Shown one piece after another: positions 36,201 to 51,200 of a stretch of 60,000 bases of DNA (its first letter is position 1; every line of letters starts with the position of its first letter). Position numbers and translations under genes: made by a program. Source of the DNA: Tubiluchus corallicola. Its lineage: Eukaryota; Priapulida; Priapulimorpha; Priapulimorphida; Tubiluchidae. The notes under the pieces are model-generated. The model was given only the letters and a program-made list of their open reading frames with translations. It was not told the DNA's origin and did not search any database. The stretch is taken from NCBI GenBank assembly GCA_030141605.1, contig JAQGDQ010000306.1, positions 101,501 through 161,500 of the forward strand. The letters run 5' to 3'.

Positions 36201-39200
36201 AAACCAGCTTACATCTCATATGCTACATATTTGGCTTTGTCATTTGCTATTTATAAATATCGATGCTTTTACATTGATTTAATAGAAATCTTCATGTTCA
36301 TATGTTACTAAAAACCTTTTTTTACAATAAGCGAAAATGATCTTAAGCCTAACTGAGGCCTAAATTTTTTGTATTTTGCCCTGCACTTTTCTTATATACT
36401 GACACATTTTATATGACAAAAATGCTGTAAATCTTTTAATACTGGTTCAATGCATTGTTGTGCAGAATTGAAACTTTACAAAAATAAAAGCGTCAATCCC
36501 ATTTATATTATTTTATTCATATAGCGGGCAAAAACATTGGTAACAGAACCTTTTTAGATCCTTGAGATACCATCAGTGTTACATTAATTTAAATACAACA
36601 ACTAAAAGTGTTATACATTGTTTTTTTGGTAACGTAGTTGTTTGCATAAAACTGTAAATTATTGGTTAGGTCACTTAGTTATAATTTTAGGTGCAACAGT
36701 CTTTGAAGTAACAAAAAAGCGGCAAGGAGACAAGCGGAAGAAACAGCGTGCAAGTGATCCATCTGATGTAGAAGGTTACTTAGGTCCATGGGCTAAATAC
36801 AAGGATGAAAAAACTGTTATGAAACCAACAGAGGTGACGTGTTTTGTAACCGAAAGTTTAGAATAGGCGGGATGAATTTTTTTACATTCTTCAATACACT
36901 GCAAGCTGCAATACAGCATTCAACAGCAGGGCCTACCCAATGTGATATTTGTGGAATAGTTAGAGCCTGGCTCATTATCAAAGATATCCTATGTTGATCC
37001 AGTGATCCGGCAGAGATTCTCAACTATATTGAAATATAAATACATGCTCCGTTTATGAGGTAAACGCCCAGGATTGGCATGGTGAATGAAGCAGCCCAGA
37101 AAAGCTGACTGAAGATATCACATTCTGCTTGGTTTGCCACAAAGATTTTCAGTCATTTTTGAATAGTTTCACCTGACAATGAAGTAAGTTTATACAATGT
37201 GTTAAGTATTAGAATAGCTTAAGTTTATTGGGGGTAGAATTGCAGCAGCATTATTGAAATAACACATAATTTAATGAAATTTAAGCTAACATTGGTTACT
37301 ATTGTTATTGGAATTTCAAAATAGGAGGAGCAAATTGAACTTGATGAAATTACTGCAAAGCGACAAAAGAAGGGCAAAAAGTCAGAAGAAAAACCAATGG
37401 AGGAGAAATCTACTCTACACAGTAAATATTGCTGCCTCATTTGCTTATTATTTTTTTAATAGTTTTTCACTTAAAATGTAATCTGTCTATCCATATCCGC
37501 ACAGTAAATATTGGTGCTTCATTTACATATTGTTTATATTAGTAGTTTTTCACTAGTATGTAGTCCCTGAATCCATATCAGCTCTATAAATATTGTTACA
37601 CTAGAATTCGCATAATAAATCCATTGTTGATAAATCTCGCCACTTATTGTGGCCACTATGGCTGGAACGGAAATGTATAATGCTTTTACCTAGTAAAATC
37701 CGATTTTTTTAAAATCCAAACTTCGCCTTAAAAAGCCACCTTGCGTGCTGCGAAGCAGAAGAATTGTGATACAAGACCACACAACTGTCCCATTTTTTAG
37801 CTTAAGCTAGATCAGCGTATTTGCTCTAAGCATGTTTTATACCTTTACATTTTCTCCACTTAATTCTGTCTTTTAATGACAGACTAATTTATATGTTAGA
37901 ATGCACAAGTGTCAGTCAAACACTAGATGAGAGATTTAGTTAGTCAAATTAACATATCTAATTCTTGTGCACCATTGTGGACGATGACTCAAATAAATGA
38001 CCACTGAATCATCGCTGATATTAAAGTTACATGTACTGCATTTTTTGCAAACTTCGCAAATAATTTACCACATATAAAGGATAATTAAAAGTACACATCA
38101 TAAATAAACAATACATACTTTACCCCAGTTACTGCAATTGTACGAAGGCTAATAAATTATTGCACTTTGATTAAAAACTTTTTGTGGGCAGTTTTTCGAG
38201 TGATAAGAAAGGCTTCATAAATAAACAATATGCACTGTAATAAAATAGAAAATTCTAGTTTATTATAGGTATTCTCAATTTATAAATCCAGCTGCTTAAT
38301 AAATCCATTTAGTTCCTCACCATGGTGCATTTATTAATCAAATTTAGTGTACTTCATTTACTTCATCTTAGTTGCACTGATAGTAGATATTCATTTCTGC
38401 AGTTTTGTTGAACTGTAAAGCAATAATTGTGCTTGTCAGTATTTTACTATTCAAGACTCTACTAAAGTGTTACGATATTATTAACAACATTTGAAAAAAT
38501 GTTACGTGTTTAATAGTTATTCCTCGTGAAAACTTTTCAGTTGCAAATTCCATGGTGACATACCACTCAATATTTTTTGTTACTCCATTCTTTGTTTATC
38601 TACTATTTAAGCGACTCATATATGCAGGTTCATAAGAATGTATGCAGTGCGTCTTGCTGCCTTGAAGCAGTTTTTCAGAAAGAATCTTGATATTATATTT
38701 CAGCATTGCTGAGTATTGCATTTTTAATTGTTGGTAAACCTTTTCAGCCAAGGATGCAATCGATTATCAAGGCAGATCTTTTCTACACATACCTCAAGAT
38801 GTTGGTGTCAATCTCAGATCAGAGGCTCCACCAGAAAAATGCTACATTCCAAAGAAAAACATCCATGTTTGGACTGGTCACACCAAAGCTTTGTCGGCAA
38901 TTCGGTGGTTCCCAAAGTCTGGTCATTTATTATTGTCTTGTGGAATGGACGCAAAAATAAAGGTACGATTTGCTTATATGTTAGACATTAGAAGAAATCT
39001 GATTATAGAAGCAGACACGCATGATTACAATCTTAGTTTCACGTTGCAAGTGACTTTTTATTCATTTTTTCTTCCCACTAGAATCATTTGTCCAAAGTTT
39101 CAAAAGTGAAATGTATCAGAATTTTAATTCTTGGTTAACTGCTTAGGTCTAGATTCTGAATTTTTTTGTAATAAATAGCAAGCAATTTTAAGTATAATTG

Positions 39201-42200
39201 AGATCAGTGTAAGGATAGTAGACTTCATTAAATTTCCAGTGCATCCTAATATATTACATCTCTTCATCATGTATCAAAATAAAAACTACTAAAATTTTCA
39301 CACATAGTGCAAATAGTCATTATTTGTTGTTTATTTAACTGCTGAGTATGTTTTGTCGCCAAGCATTAGCACACAGTGAGTAGTCCAGGTACCCCTCATT
39401 GTGTTTTTTTGCGAAATAAAGTAAAACTGGAAGTCTGTTGGCTACTGTTTCTTAGATTTTAACTGAAAACTCTGGTGAGGTAAATTAAAGAGGTTCAACT
39501 GCAAAATGCCATAGATACAGCAGACTAGTTACAATTGATGTTCTTTCTTGTAAATGCTAATTAAGTAGATTCTAAGTTCTATGGTGTGAGGTTTTTAGCA
39601 AGACCTATTACGATGTTCATTATAATAATAGGCATTATTATTGAACAATTTATTTTCATTAAAAATATTTTACACCATTTAATTTAAATTTATTTATTGA
39701 AATAGCCATAAATATATAGGTGGTACTATAAGAGCTACAGATATTTTATTAACTGCTTTGTTTGCTCCAGAAGACTACTTTTATAAGTTAATATGTAAAC
39801 TTAATTGGTAATTTGAAAATGGGAATTTATAGAGAGAATTGATATGCAAATAATGAAATATAATAAAATAAAGAAAGGTGAAATATACATACATATAATC
39901 TATGACAAAGTTATCTTGTGCGAGCTGCGACAGATAAACATGTTACACGTGGATCTTATACTAGAATAAGCTTAGTAAAAAATACAGCTGATGGGTTTAT
40001 CATGCAGTAAAGTTATCGAATGTTGAGTATTGATTGACAGTTGATTGCATATTTAGATAATTTGAAAGCCATTCTCATGTCATTCATATCATAGTGTTCT
40101 ATAGAAATAGTTTGTCATGGGTTAGCAAATGCTTGCAGGCAGAATCTTCTTCTTTCTTAGCAGCATATATGATTTTCGCTGGTAAATATTATCTAGCTTG
40201 CTGGCTGTTACTGCTGTACTTGCTCTGGTCATATAGTATAGACCAGGCTGATCAGCTGTGTAAATAAAACTGCAAAAAAACAAGCTGAGTCTATATATCT
40301 TTAGTTGTATTGCTTATTATCAGGTGATTCATTTAGCAAATTAGCTCACATTTTCATCAGCCAAATTGCCTTCCTGAACCAGCTGCCTTTGTCTAAACTT
40401 GTATAAAGCAATTTATGGCTGCAAAACTTGGTAAAGTCTTCATGACCTATCCTGCCCTCCTGTGCAATTTAATACTTAGGAAAATAATTTTTAGGTAGCT
40501 TTTACATAATCTTTAAAGCACATTCTGATGAAAAATAAAAGCTCAATTCTTGCTTATGATGCTAGAAAGAGTTCAAAAGTCAACAAAAGGAAAACAGTCA
40601 ATGTAAATGCAACAAATAGCAGAAATTGAATTTTGTGTCATCAGCAGCATATGCTACTGCCTTGTAAATTGGTAGACAAAATGGTCATTTAAAGGAAAAC
40701 TGGACCCAATCTTAAACTGTAGGTCAAAACAATCTACTCTTTAAAATATTCAAAGGGAATACACTGTTTTTTTAAAATGACTTGCGTGAAAGAATTATTA
40801 CCACACAAACACAATTTCACATTCACATCACTAATTTTTTTGCTGTTACGTGCGTGCATTTTACCATTGCGTTGCACAAGAACAGGTGTTGTATTTCTCA
40901 ATTCAGAGGTGTTCGTTTGTGATGCAGTACATGCGTGTGTGCACAATAGTAAATTTGAAATCTGAATTTCTATCTTTAAACTTGCTGAATTTTAGTACAA
41001 TACACTGAATTTCTTACAGTAGCACTGTACTTCAAGCTGCGCTGTACTACTAGCTTGCTTTAGGGAACACATGCAACACGCTCATGGAATGTTTGGGCTG
41101 CTGAAAATTATGTTCATTTATGAAATCATTATAATTGGGCTCGCTCGCCATTAATTAAGATTTTAATCTATTGTTTAAATATCAGAAATGCTTTCGCATT
41201 TTTATTGATGTTGATATGTATACTTTTCACCATACTTGAAAATAGGGTAGGATATACAATATCATCCTGTCGTCCATTAGTCAGTAGAAATTTACATTTT
41301 GCCTGCAGATTCTGAACTTCACTGCCTACTGGGTTTTTAGCAGCCTGTTTTACCATTGGGCATGTATTAGCAAATTAAATATACATGAAGTGCTGAATGA
41401 ACTTCTGTTATTATGGTTGATATTCTGATATGTTTACAGACTTGCGATAACTAACGTTTATAATGATTTTAATTAAAGTGAATCTGTATGAATCATCCGA
41501 AGGTGTGTTCTCCAAATGGAAACAGGTATATTAATAGAGATTCTTCTTCTTCTTCCCAGCTTTTCCCTATTCGGGGTCACCGTTGTGAATGAGTCTTCTC
41601 CACGCATTCCTGTTGTTGACCTTCTCTTCATTTATGTCTTCAATTCCCACAAGATCTTCACCAACTCTTCTTTTTAGGTGTCCATACCATCGCAATCTTG
41701 CGAGGCTTCCACTACTTTTACTGTTCCTCTGATATTATTATTTCTAATTTTATTTCTTCTTGTTATTCCCACCATTCATCTCAACATCCTCATCTCCACC
41801 TCACCCATTTTCTTCTCTTCGGTCTTCTTTAGAGAAGCCGCTTCCAGCCCATAGATTAAAGGGGGTCTGACCACTTCTTTGTGGACTTTCCCTGCTGTGT
41901 TTACATCATTAATATGCCATTGGGAGGTGAGGACATATAACTTTAAGATACATATTGTGTGTTAAAGAGCTTTGCAGTTTGCTAGTCAAGAAGTTCAACT
42001 GTGAGTCTAATAACATTTCATTAAGTAATGGAAACTTAATGTAAATGTTGGTGTTTATTTCCATAGTCTCAAAGTGCATGTGTACAGTCACGCAACCGTC
42101 TAAGTGCATTTCACCATGTTTACATGTAAAGTTCACTAAAAAGCTAAAAAGTATTTTCAAGTATTTAATGAACTCTCATCGCATTTTAGTGAAATGTTAC

Positions 42201-45200
42201 ATCCTTTTGTGAGTGATCATCAACATCAGTTTGTATTCGGTTTGTTTGTCTAGCAAATAAACAACAAAAAGAGCAGTTATGCTTAAAACACAGTTTAGTA
42301 GTTCAAAAACTAAATGTGTTCCATCGTGTTCCTCGGCTATTGAAATCTGCCTCAGCCATTTATAGACTTGCAAAAATTTTGTCAACGGACACATTTAGCT
42401 TTTTTTCTGGAAAATATGGTACAAGGTTAAAACAGGTCTTCCAGGCCGGCATTCGTGTTTACTTCTCTACAAAAATCGTGTTTTCACTAATACTGTAACC
42501 TCATTCTGAATAAAAGGCATTTCTATGGTCAACTTGCATTGTTTGTCTCGTATATAGTTCATTCAGGATCTGCTGTGCTGTGTTTGTATTTATTTTTTTC
42601 TGTTTTATGTATATAATGAAATAGCTGCTTAAAAAGCAATGCAGAATGATTTATTTTAACACTAAAACTTCTATGAAATTATGAAAAACATGCTAGCTTT
42701 TCTTGGTAAAAGATTGGAAAAGAATTTTTTAACATTGTTTTTGTAAATAGAAATTTTAAATAGCATTACAACTATTGAGTTTGAACTATAGCACATCCGA
42801 ATATAATAATCATAAAAGAATGAGCAGTTCCCAATAGATTAATTATTCATATTCAAGCTTCAGTTACACATACACACAGACGCTCACTATATGTACTTTA
42901 TCAGCCTAATGGGAAAACTCATAAACTGAGTAATTAAACTGAATAATATAAATGGCATTGTTATACATGGTTTGTTGATCCCAGTGCATTGTGCTAAAGC
43001 ATACTCTTGCCCTGACACTAGTTAATATGTCAGAACATTCTACATCTTTACATAATTACAAATTACTGTGCCTGTAAAATACACAATCACTCATAGTTAA
43101 CAGCTTAGGAGTTACAGAATTATGTAGAATTATGCATTACAAATTTTACTAATGCACATCATACTGTTGCACTTCAGTTTCTTGCCTACATTTGTATACA
43201 GCAATGCCGTTAATCTGTTCATAACTTATACATTTTCACAGAAATGCCTTCCAAACTAAGCAATGACCTTATTGTAAATTCTGATTACATTTGCAGAACA
43301 TTTAACACTAATTTTAGTGCAGGTAAAATAATATTGCACTTTTCTTCTATACATCTGTACAACTTGCCGTAATTTGTAAAGAGAGGAATCAATGCTTAAG
43401 CATTGATAAGTTAATGACATAAAAGCATAACAAATTTATTGAAATATCCAATTGCCAAAGTTTTTTTTTGTGAGTAACCATATTATTAAGATTCTCCATC
43501 TTGAAATTTTTATATAGTAGAAATGGTAGTAATGTTCTCCTAGCTGTCACCTCAGAATTTAATAAATGTTTAATAACTTTATTCTTGTCATTGATGAACA
43601 GCTCCAAAACAAAAGATATTCTTCCGAAACTAAACTCAAATATGCAACATGTTTTGTCACACATCATTACATAATTATTACTGTCAAATATGACTTTATT
43701 TTTTGACAAAACATCTACAACAGAACAATATAAAATTCAACTTGACTTGGATATGGTGATGCAGCCTTTAAAAGTATAATGCACTGCCTTTTAAACCGTC
43801 ATCTGGTTGTTGATTTGCTGTTAGCCATTAACAAAATAGACTTCATGAATAGATGGATACAGTATACACATTACAGTGACATATCGCTAGGCACACCACC
43901 CAGTTATGAGGGAATGAAATGACATTCAATGATCCTCAATTGAATTCTGTTCACATACCTTTCTTTAATATTATTATTAATATTGTTTAGTTTGAACCTC
44001 ACAGTGATGATTCACAAATGAGTAGATATGCCTGGTTCATACCTCATTTGGTTCTGCATCATGGCGCAGTTCTCATAACTTGAGATATCTTCTTCCCTGT
44101 CTCTTGGTTCCAGCTTTAACCTGGATTCATTTTGATCTTGTTTAAACAATTTCCAATTTCTGTTATTGGCTGACGACCTTTGCATTTCTTTCTTTATGCT
44201 TGTACGAAGCTCATATGACACGTGTGTTGCTGCTGTGTCTGCACTTGGTCTTGAATTAGATAAGGAGTGCTTGCCTTTTTTCACGGTTTGCAGTAACATA
44301 CACTTTATGGGACTCGCCATGGTGTTTCTTACAGCCTTTCTGAATGTGGAATTGCTGACACTATATGCGTAAAAATTTATGGCATAATTAACTGCTTCTA
44401 ACAAATTTGCTGCATGAACAGATATTTCGTATTTTGTGTTATTGTGAAAAAGTCCATAATGCTTCAGATGCTGTGATATTTTTGTCGTACAAATGGGAAT
44501 TGTTAGCAGCAGAAAAATGACAGAGATGCTCCCAAGAAGTATTGTCAGATGTCGTTCTTCTCTTATGCGCTTTGCTGATTCGGAAGAAGTCTCTTGTGTT
44601 TGAGTTAATGAATGCCTTTTCATGGCACTTTTCTTATATGCGATGACTATCAGAGGATTCAGAATCAGCAGGCTTCCTATAGGGACTAGGTGAACAACAA
44701 ACTCATAAAACCATGGCCAAACCAGTGAATACCATACCATGGTGGTAATTCGCTTATTGGAGACTGCATCCCAGTATGTCACATTGTGTCTCCGGTCCAA
44801 AAACTGGGTTATTCTGCGTGAGATAAATTCTGGTATTTGTAAAAGGAATGCCACCAGAACAATGACAATAACTGTAATTCTTGCCTTCACATGACTCCTC
44901 ATTGACAAAGCCTTCAAAGGATGGCATATGGAAATATACCTGTCAACTGTCACAGCTGCAATTAATAAGTTGCTCATTGCAATAAATCCGTTCATGAATG
45001 AATAATGAAAAAAAGCATTATAAACTGCCAAAATTTTAGTCCGTTCCCAGATCTTTATTAGAAATTGTGTTGCTAAATAGATGCTGTACTGCACTATAAT
45101 CATAAAGTCTGCGACTGCCATACCTCTTAAATACGTATAAGACACTGATGCCAACTCCTTCCTTCTTCCCCACAGTGTCACCAAGTTGATGGTGTTTCCA

Positions 45201-48200
45201 ATGAAGCCAAGTACAAGGATTGTGGGCATGGCAATCTTGTAGATCCGATGTATTGCCACCCCTAACCTGACATAGTCCAAGGTAACCTTCATTACAACTT
45301 TAGGGCTGCTTGTTCCATTATCATTGAAATCTATTACTGAATCATTGAATGCATCAGAGATATTGGTTAACATGATTGAATTTGAAAACATTTTGTCGAA
45401 TGTATTATTTTCTATGCTTTCTATGGTACTCATCTTTCACTTCAATAACATCAGTTTTTCACCAGATTAATAGCAGCTTGATATTAGGAATAGAAAGCTT
45501 TGCAGTGATACTTCTTGAGCGCTTGGCAACTAAGTGACGTGCGAATGCTGCGCCTGCTAGCACCTGTAACGTATTTTTAGTCTTTAGCACTTAGCGAACA
45601 ACACCTGCATGTCTACATCTCTGGGATGCTTGGCTTCTTTTAGTTTACCAATCGCATTTGTAAGTAATAAACTATTCGTTTATTTCTCTTTGTGGTCCGC
45701 AACAATACATTTTAGCGTTCACTTTCAACAGTAAGAGTTAGACAGCACCACATGGCTAAAAATAGGCTATGACACGAATGTTGTTGTATTCCTAAAATGT
45801 GCCTGTGGTCATACAGCTAAAATGATCTTTAGTTATAGCACACACACTTATACACTAAAGCGTGCTATTAGCAAGTAGGACCATTAACGTTGAATAGAAT
45901 TATTAACGAAAGTTGACTATTATCTCTTATATGATTTAAGAGTTTAATACCAACAATACCGCAATGCTCTGAAATGTACCACAGAGATAATGCATGCGAT
46001 GCGTTTGCTTGCAGAATGATAATTGACCCGTAGAAGCGATTGAAGTCTCCCCACGCAGGTATCCCGCTTATTTTAATGCAGCTCCATTTCGCGCGTTAAG
46101 CTGCAGCTCTTCCATTATTTTATGTCTAATTGATTCTGGTAATGCATTCGTGTTCACATGTGGGCAGAGCAGTACTTCGAACCGGAATTTCCAGAATGTG
46201 CAGAATATTGCGTATTTCGGCATCTTCCCGATAGAGGATAGAGGAATATATCTCTAGTATGTTATCGCTCAGGAAACGTAATGCACAACTGACTAAAAAA
46301 GTCGAAATCTTTTCCACGAAAATTTTTTCACGTTACCTTGCAAGCGCTTTTATCCCACTGATAAAGTTTCAGATATTACGTTGACATGTTGCTAGTCAAT
46401 CCATGTTGAAGCGAAATTGCGCTAGCCACAAAAGTTTTTTTCGTTCTGCAATAGTATCATACTTGCGGGCAACAAGAGGCCGTCTAAATAAAAGCACACG
46501 CGGTGCTCAGATGCTTCAAACTGAAATCTAAATCTTTCTCATGTTACTTGACTTCTAACCCGAGTAGTCGTATACTCTTGAGACTTATCGTATAATCATA
46601 CTTGTGCGAGTTTAATGCTGTGCATTGTAAATTATTGTACATAAAGCACTGTTTCTTGGGGGGGGGGTAGGAGTTTCAAGCCCATCTGGGGACAAGGTAA
46701 TCTGTTGATTTTAAGGTCAAAGTGCATTTTAATATTTTACATTAATTTCTGGAATTGCCGCTTGTTTGTTTTTATTGGCGTGTTGCGTTCACGGAACTGC
46801 CTAATGAATGTGCCCCCATTGGTGTTACGTGCGATGTACTAATTACGGCAGTCCTAAGCTTTTTAACTGTTGATAATTGTTTTCTAGTTAAACGCTTAAA
46901 TCGCGTACAGGCAAAGTGTGAAACCGGCCATTCTGTAGGGTGCCTAGGCATTTTATGGAGTGTCGAAACGAACTGTGTAGTGTCTAAATTTCTAAAATAA
47001 TTTCTTCTGCATTTTTCCTAACCATTATATAAAATGCAAAATTTGTTTAGGCGAAGTGTGTAATTGTGTCTAAATGTGTGTAAACATTGGTCAATTGTTT
47101 TGATATAAATTTCTTCGGCATTTTATATAATGCTAATTATATTTTAGGGAATGGATAAAATAAGCGACGTTTCACAACGTGCATTGATATTTGTTTGGTA
47201 AATACATTCGTTTGTTCTTTCGTGGAGATAACATTGATGCCTGAAATACGCGGTGGCACAAACGTCATTCGAGAAGAAGTTGGGCTTATCGAATCTTGAT
47301 CTTGCCCTTTGCCGTTTTTCTCTCTCCTTTCGGTTTCAAAATGCTGGGTTCCGCTCTGGATGACCGATGCTAATTAAAATGCTGCTAGGCTTTATTAATG
47401 TTTTGACAATTATTCCTTTTGTTTGAGAGTGTATTTCAATTGGTCTTTGTGGCGACAAAGAGGGCATTCTCGTGTTTTTTACCATGAATTGTGAGTTCGT
47501 TGAAAAGAATTTGATGAGGATGCTCTCCGGCACTCCGATGACATGTCCTTTTTGATGAAGACAGTCATTGATTTAGTTATTGCAGACTGTTTCGAAAACG
47601 GCAATGCTGGTGATGTACTAGATTCATTTCATGTTTATAAAGGAGTGAAGCCTTTACTCATGGGAGCTTTTACGGTTTTACCGAGGTCTTTGATGTCACG
47701 ATACTAGAGGTCAAGTTTCGCAACCCTAAAGTAAGACTGAGATGAGGACGGTTTGATAGACACGGAGTTTAATTTTTGTTCTTGAAGACTTGTTTCGGAA
47801 GTTTTTAAACATCACATGAGCTGCCCCAATTCGAGGCTCCATACTTTATTCGGAAGCAAACTTAGGTATAAAAAGTGGTCCACTTAAAATTGGTCAAGCG
47901 GCTTGTTAGAGATAGTGATGTTCCACCCATTGCCAATAAAACAATTAACTTTTTCGCCGACTTACTTGAACTACTTACTTAAGTTAATACATTGACTAAA
48001 TCGTTTTATGCATTTTATGCGATGCCTAAGTGATATATAATACATATTTATATTTATTTCGAATTATTGTAAGTACAATACATTCATTCGGTTAGCTGCG
48101 TAAATAAATAAATAAATAAAACAATGTCGGTTAGTAGTTAAAAAAACGTACCTTTACACAAATAAAATGTGCCATTCACTAATTTACATATACGATATTG

Positions 48201-51200
48201 AGTTTGATTTTACAAAACAGAATCACAAATTATTCGCGACATAAATATTGTAGAATGTCATTAATTTGCAGATTGTCTAAAAGGGAAAGTCGCTTCTGGA
48301 TAAGTTATTTAAAACATCTTTAACAAAGAAAAGAGTGAGGCTTTGAGCCCGTCTAAGCTCTCTACCTTTCATACATATCTATCTTTTAATTTTTAAATAA
48401 TCACATTTGTCGTAGTTACCATTGTATTTACATTTAATAAATTGCGGACTGTAACCCAATGTTGACTACACCACAATATGCTACATTTTCGCAAAAAAGT
48501 TCACAAGCGTATTACTGCTAAAATACGTGACATAAATAATTTTACAAATCTGGGTAAATTGGTAGATTTCAAACTGGGTACTCGGACGAATCACACCCGA
48601 TAAATGAGGTAACAAAAACCTGGTTTGGTATGGTAAATGCCAAATTTTACGTGCGCTTGTGTTCCAGGAGGTGTCAAGGTTGTTGATGTTAATGTTATCA
48701 AGCTTCCGTATTTGCCTGCCATAAAAACTGTGACAGTACAATTGAAATATTTTAGTCTCAATGCATTTATTAAGAAGCGAGAAGTCACGTATAACACTGT
48801 TTGCACGACAAATGAAATCTCCAAGTTTAAATAGAATTTCAGCGCTATTTGACAAATTTGATGTCAGAGTCGTACCAAGGTGCAGCACTGTGTCGCAAAA
48901 AGACATCAGCGTGTTATTGAGTTTTACTAGGAAAAGTTAAGATCATACACGAAGTATGTTCATTTTTCACTTTTCCAAAGTCGTTTTACGCTTTCTATGT
49001 ATAGCAGAACTATTATACAAAACGCTTACGTAAAGTGTGGCAGCGAAAACATTTGTGCCTAGGGGTTTTATAATATTGCCTGTAACATGTATTTATATTG
49101 TTACGGTGCCAAATATGAAATCTAAATTAAAAGTTTTTTGGTGTCTTTTGATGAGAGCTTGACCCAAATCACTACTCCTCTAGACTTGTTGTTGTTTTTG
49201 TTGTTGTTGTTGCTGCTGTTGTTGGGGCTTCACCCCTTTTGAAAAAAGCTTAAGGCTCTGCAATGGGTTATCAGGAAATTTTACACGAATGTACTAGAAC
49301 GAGATCTGCATCGGCTGCTGGAGTCAGATTTTTCGCCCGCCATTTTAATCAAGATAGTCGGCGATAACATTCAAAAAAAGTCTAAAGCTTTGTCAGTTCG
49401 CAATGGATTGTCATGAAAAGAGCAAGCAAATATACTAAAACAAATTCTACATCAATGGAAGGAGTAGTCGGATTTTCAATCAACCATTTCATATTCAAGA
49501 TGGCGGCGACGACACCATTTTCAAATAAAACTGATGCTTTGCCAATTCGCAATGGATCATCATGAAATTCATATTAATATACTAGGCTAAATTTTGCCTC
49601 AATTAACGAAGTCGGATTTTTAATCCGTCATCTTGAATTCTAGATAGCAGCAATAACATCAATCTAGAGAAGAACCTAAGAATTCCACCCGTTGGAAGAA
49701 GTCACGAAACCCACAGGAATATACATAACAATGAATTGTGTAGCGATTGACAGAGTCTGATCTTCGATTTGCCATCTTAAATTCAAGATGGTAGCATTGA
49801 CGCTCCGGGAGTCGAATTTGTTTATTACCAACACGTGGAAATGTGGCTTCTATCTTCTTGGCATTTAAAAACTTTTGTACTTTAAACGGCGAAAAACCCA
49901 ATCTTCAAGATCGCAGTAAATTGAAAATCCTTGCATTTGAGTTGAAGACGTAATTCGTGTAAACTGTACTCTCATTCGCAGTTGGATTCGTGGTCTGAAC
50001 TTCGAATATCAAAATTCGTGTCAATTATTAATCGTATGTACTATCTAAACCTTTCGTTTTATTAGGTCTAAATGTTATGAGATAAAAGATCCTAATATCG
50101 TTGTTGGTATCGCTTCTATCTTATATTTTGTCCTTTGCGATTGGATAACCCGTGAATTTTTATTCCGCATTTATTTTAGGATCTGCGACACTCGCTAAAA
50201 TTTCCGTCAACTTAAACTTTGGAAAAGTTATCTTGCTGAGCCCAACGAATTAATGAAAATTGCATTTTTAATTGAAGTCTTACAAATTGAGTTTCCTTCC
50301 ATGAGTTCAAATGTAATAATTCCTCAGTGAAGTGTCATCAGGTTGGCTTCCTATAGATTTCATTATTTCATTACTCGCTTCACATTATCAATCCATTTCG
50401 GTCATCAGACCCCTAGTGTTATTCTCCTAATTTCTACATGAAAGTAAACAATTAGTTTCCCGTGACATTTACACTTACGTGCTCAGCCGCAACAGCTAAT
50501 TAATTAGCAGGGTTGTTGACAAATTATTAAAACAGTTTAATTTCAACGGAAGATGAGTCATACTTTGTCATATTTGCGTACAATCGTTTTATAACACGAG
50601 ATTTGAATGATTGGATGCTTGACATTAAATTTAGTTTGCGCAGTTAATCCTAATGTTGACGCAAGCATTACATTTTGTTTGTAAAAGTGACGCAGCGACT
50701 TTAACAAAACAAAAGTGTTAATGAGTCCTTTTAGCACGATTCGTTTTTATAGGTTTATCTTACATCATACTCAGGCTGTATGGACTTGTAATATATACAG
50801 TCGCGTTATTTAATATTTATCTAAATTTTTGTCCACGAAGGAGTGTCGCAAACATTTTTGCTGGAATTCATATTAATCAATTAGAATGAAATTTGAATGT
50901 AATTTTAATGTATGTATCATTTATGTATATAGTTTTTCTTTTTATTAGCTACCGGCTTGATCTTTCTTAATTTTTATAAATGGTAATTTTTACCTGTCTT
51001 GCTAATTTTATTTCACCCTTTTCTATCTGTTTGTGCTTTATGTCTGAAGACTATATATGTCTAAGAGAAGAAATAAAAGAAATAAATAATACTTGTATTT
51101 GAGTGGCACAAGGTCTAGAAAATATTCATTTCTTACTTTCGGAGACTATGCTATTCCATGCTATCCTACACTTCAAGTTTCAAAGGGAACTTTCGCATTT

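Noticed and set aside
43389-43709. 106-codon minus-strand frame downstream of the GPCR
   Set aside because: It lies where the receptor's 3' UTR is expected and resembles no protein.
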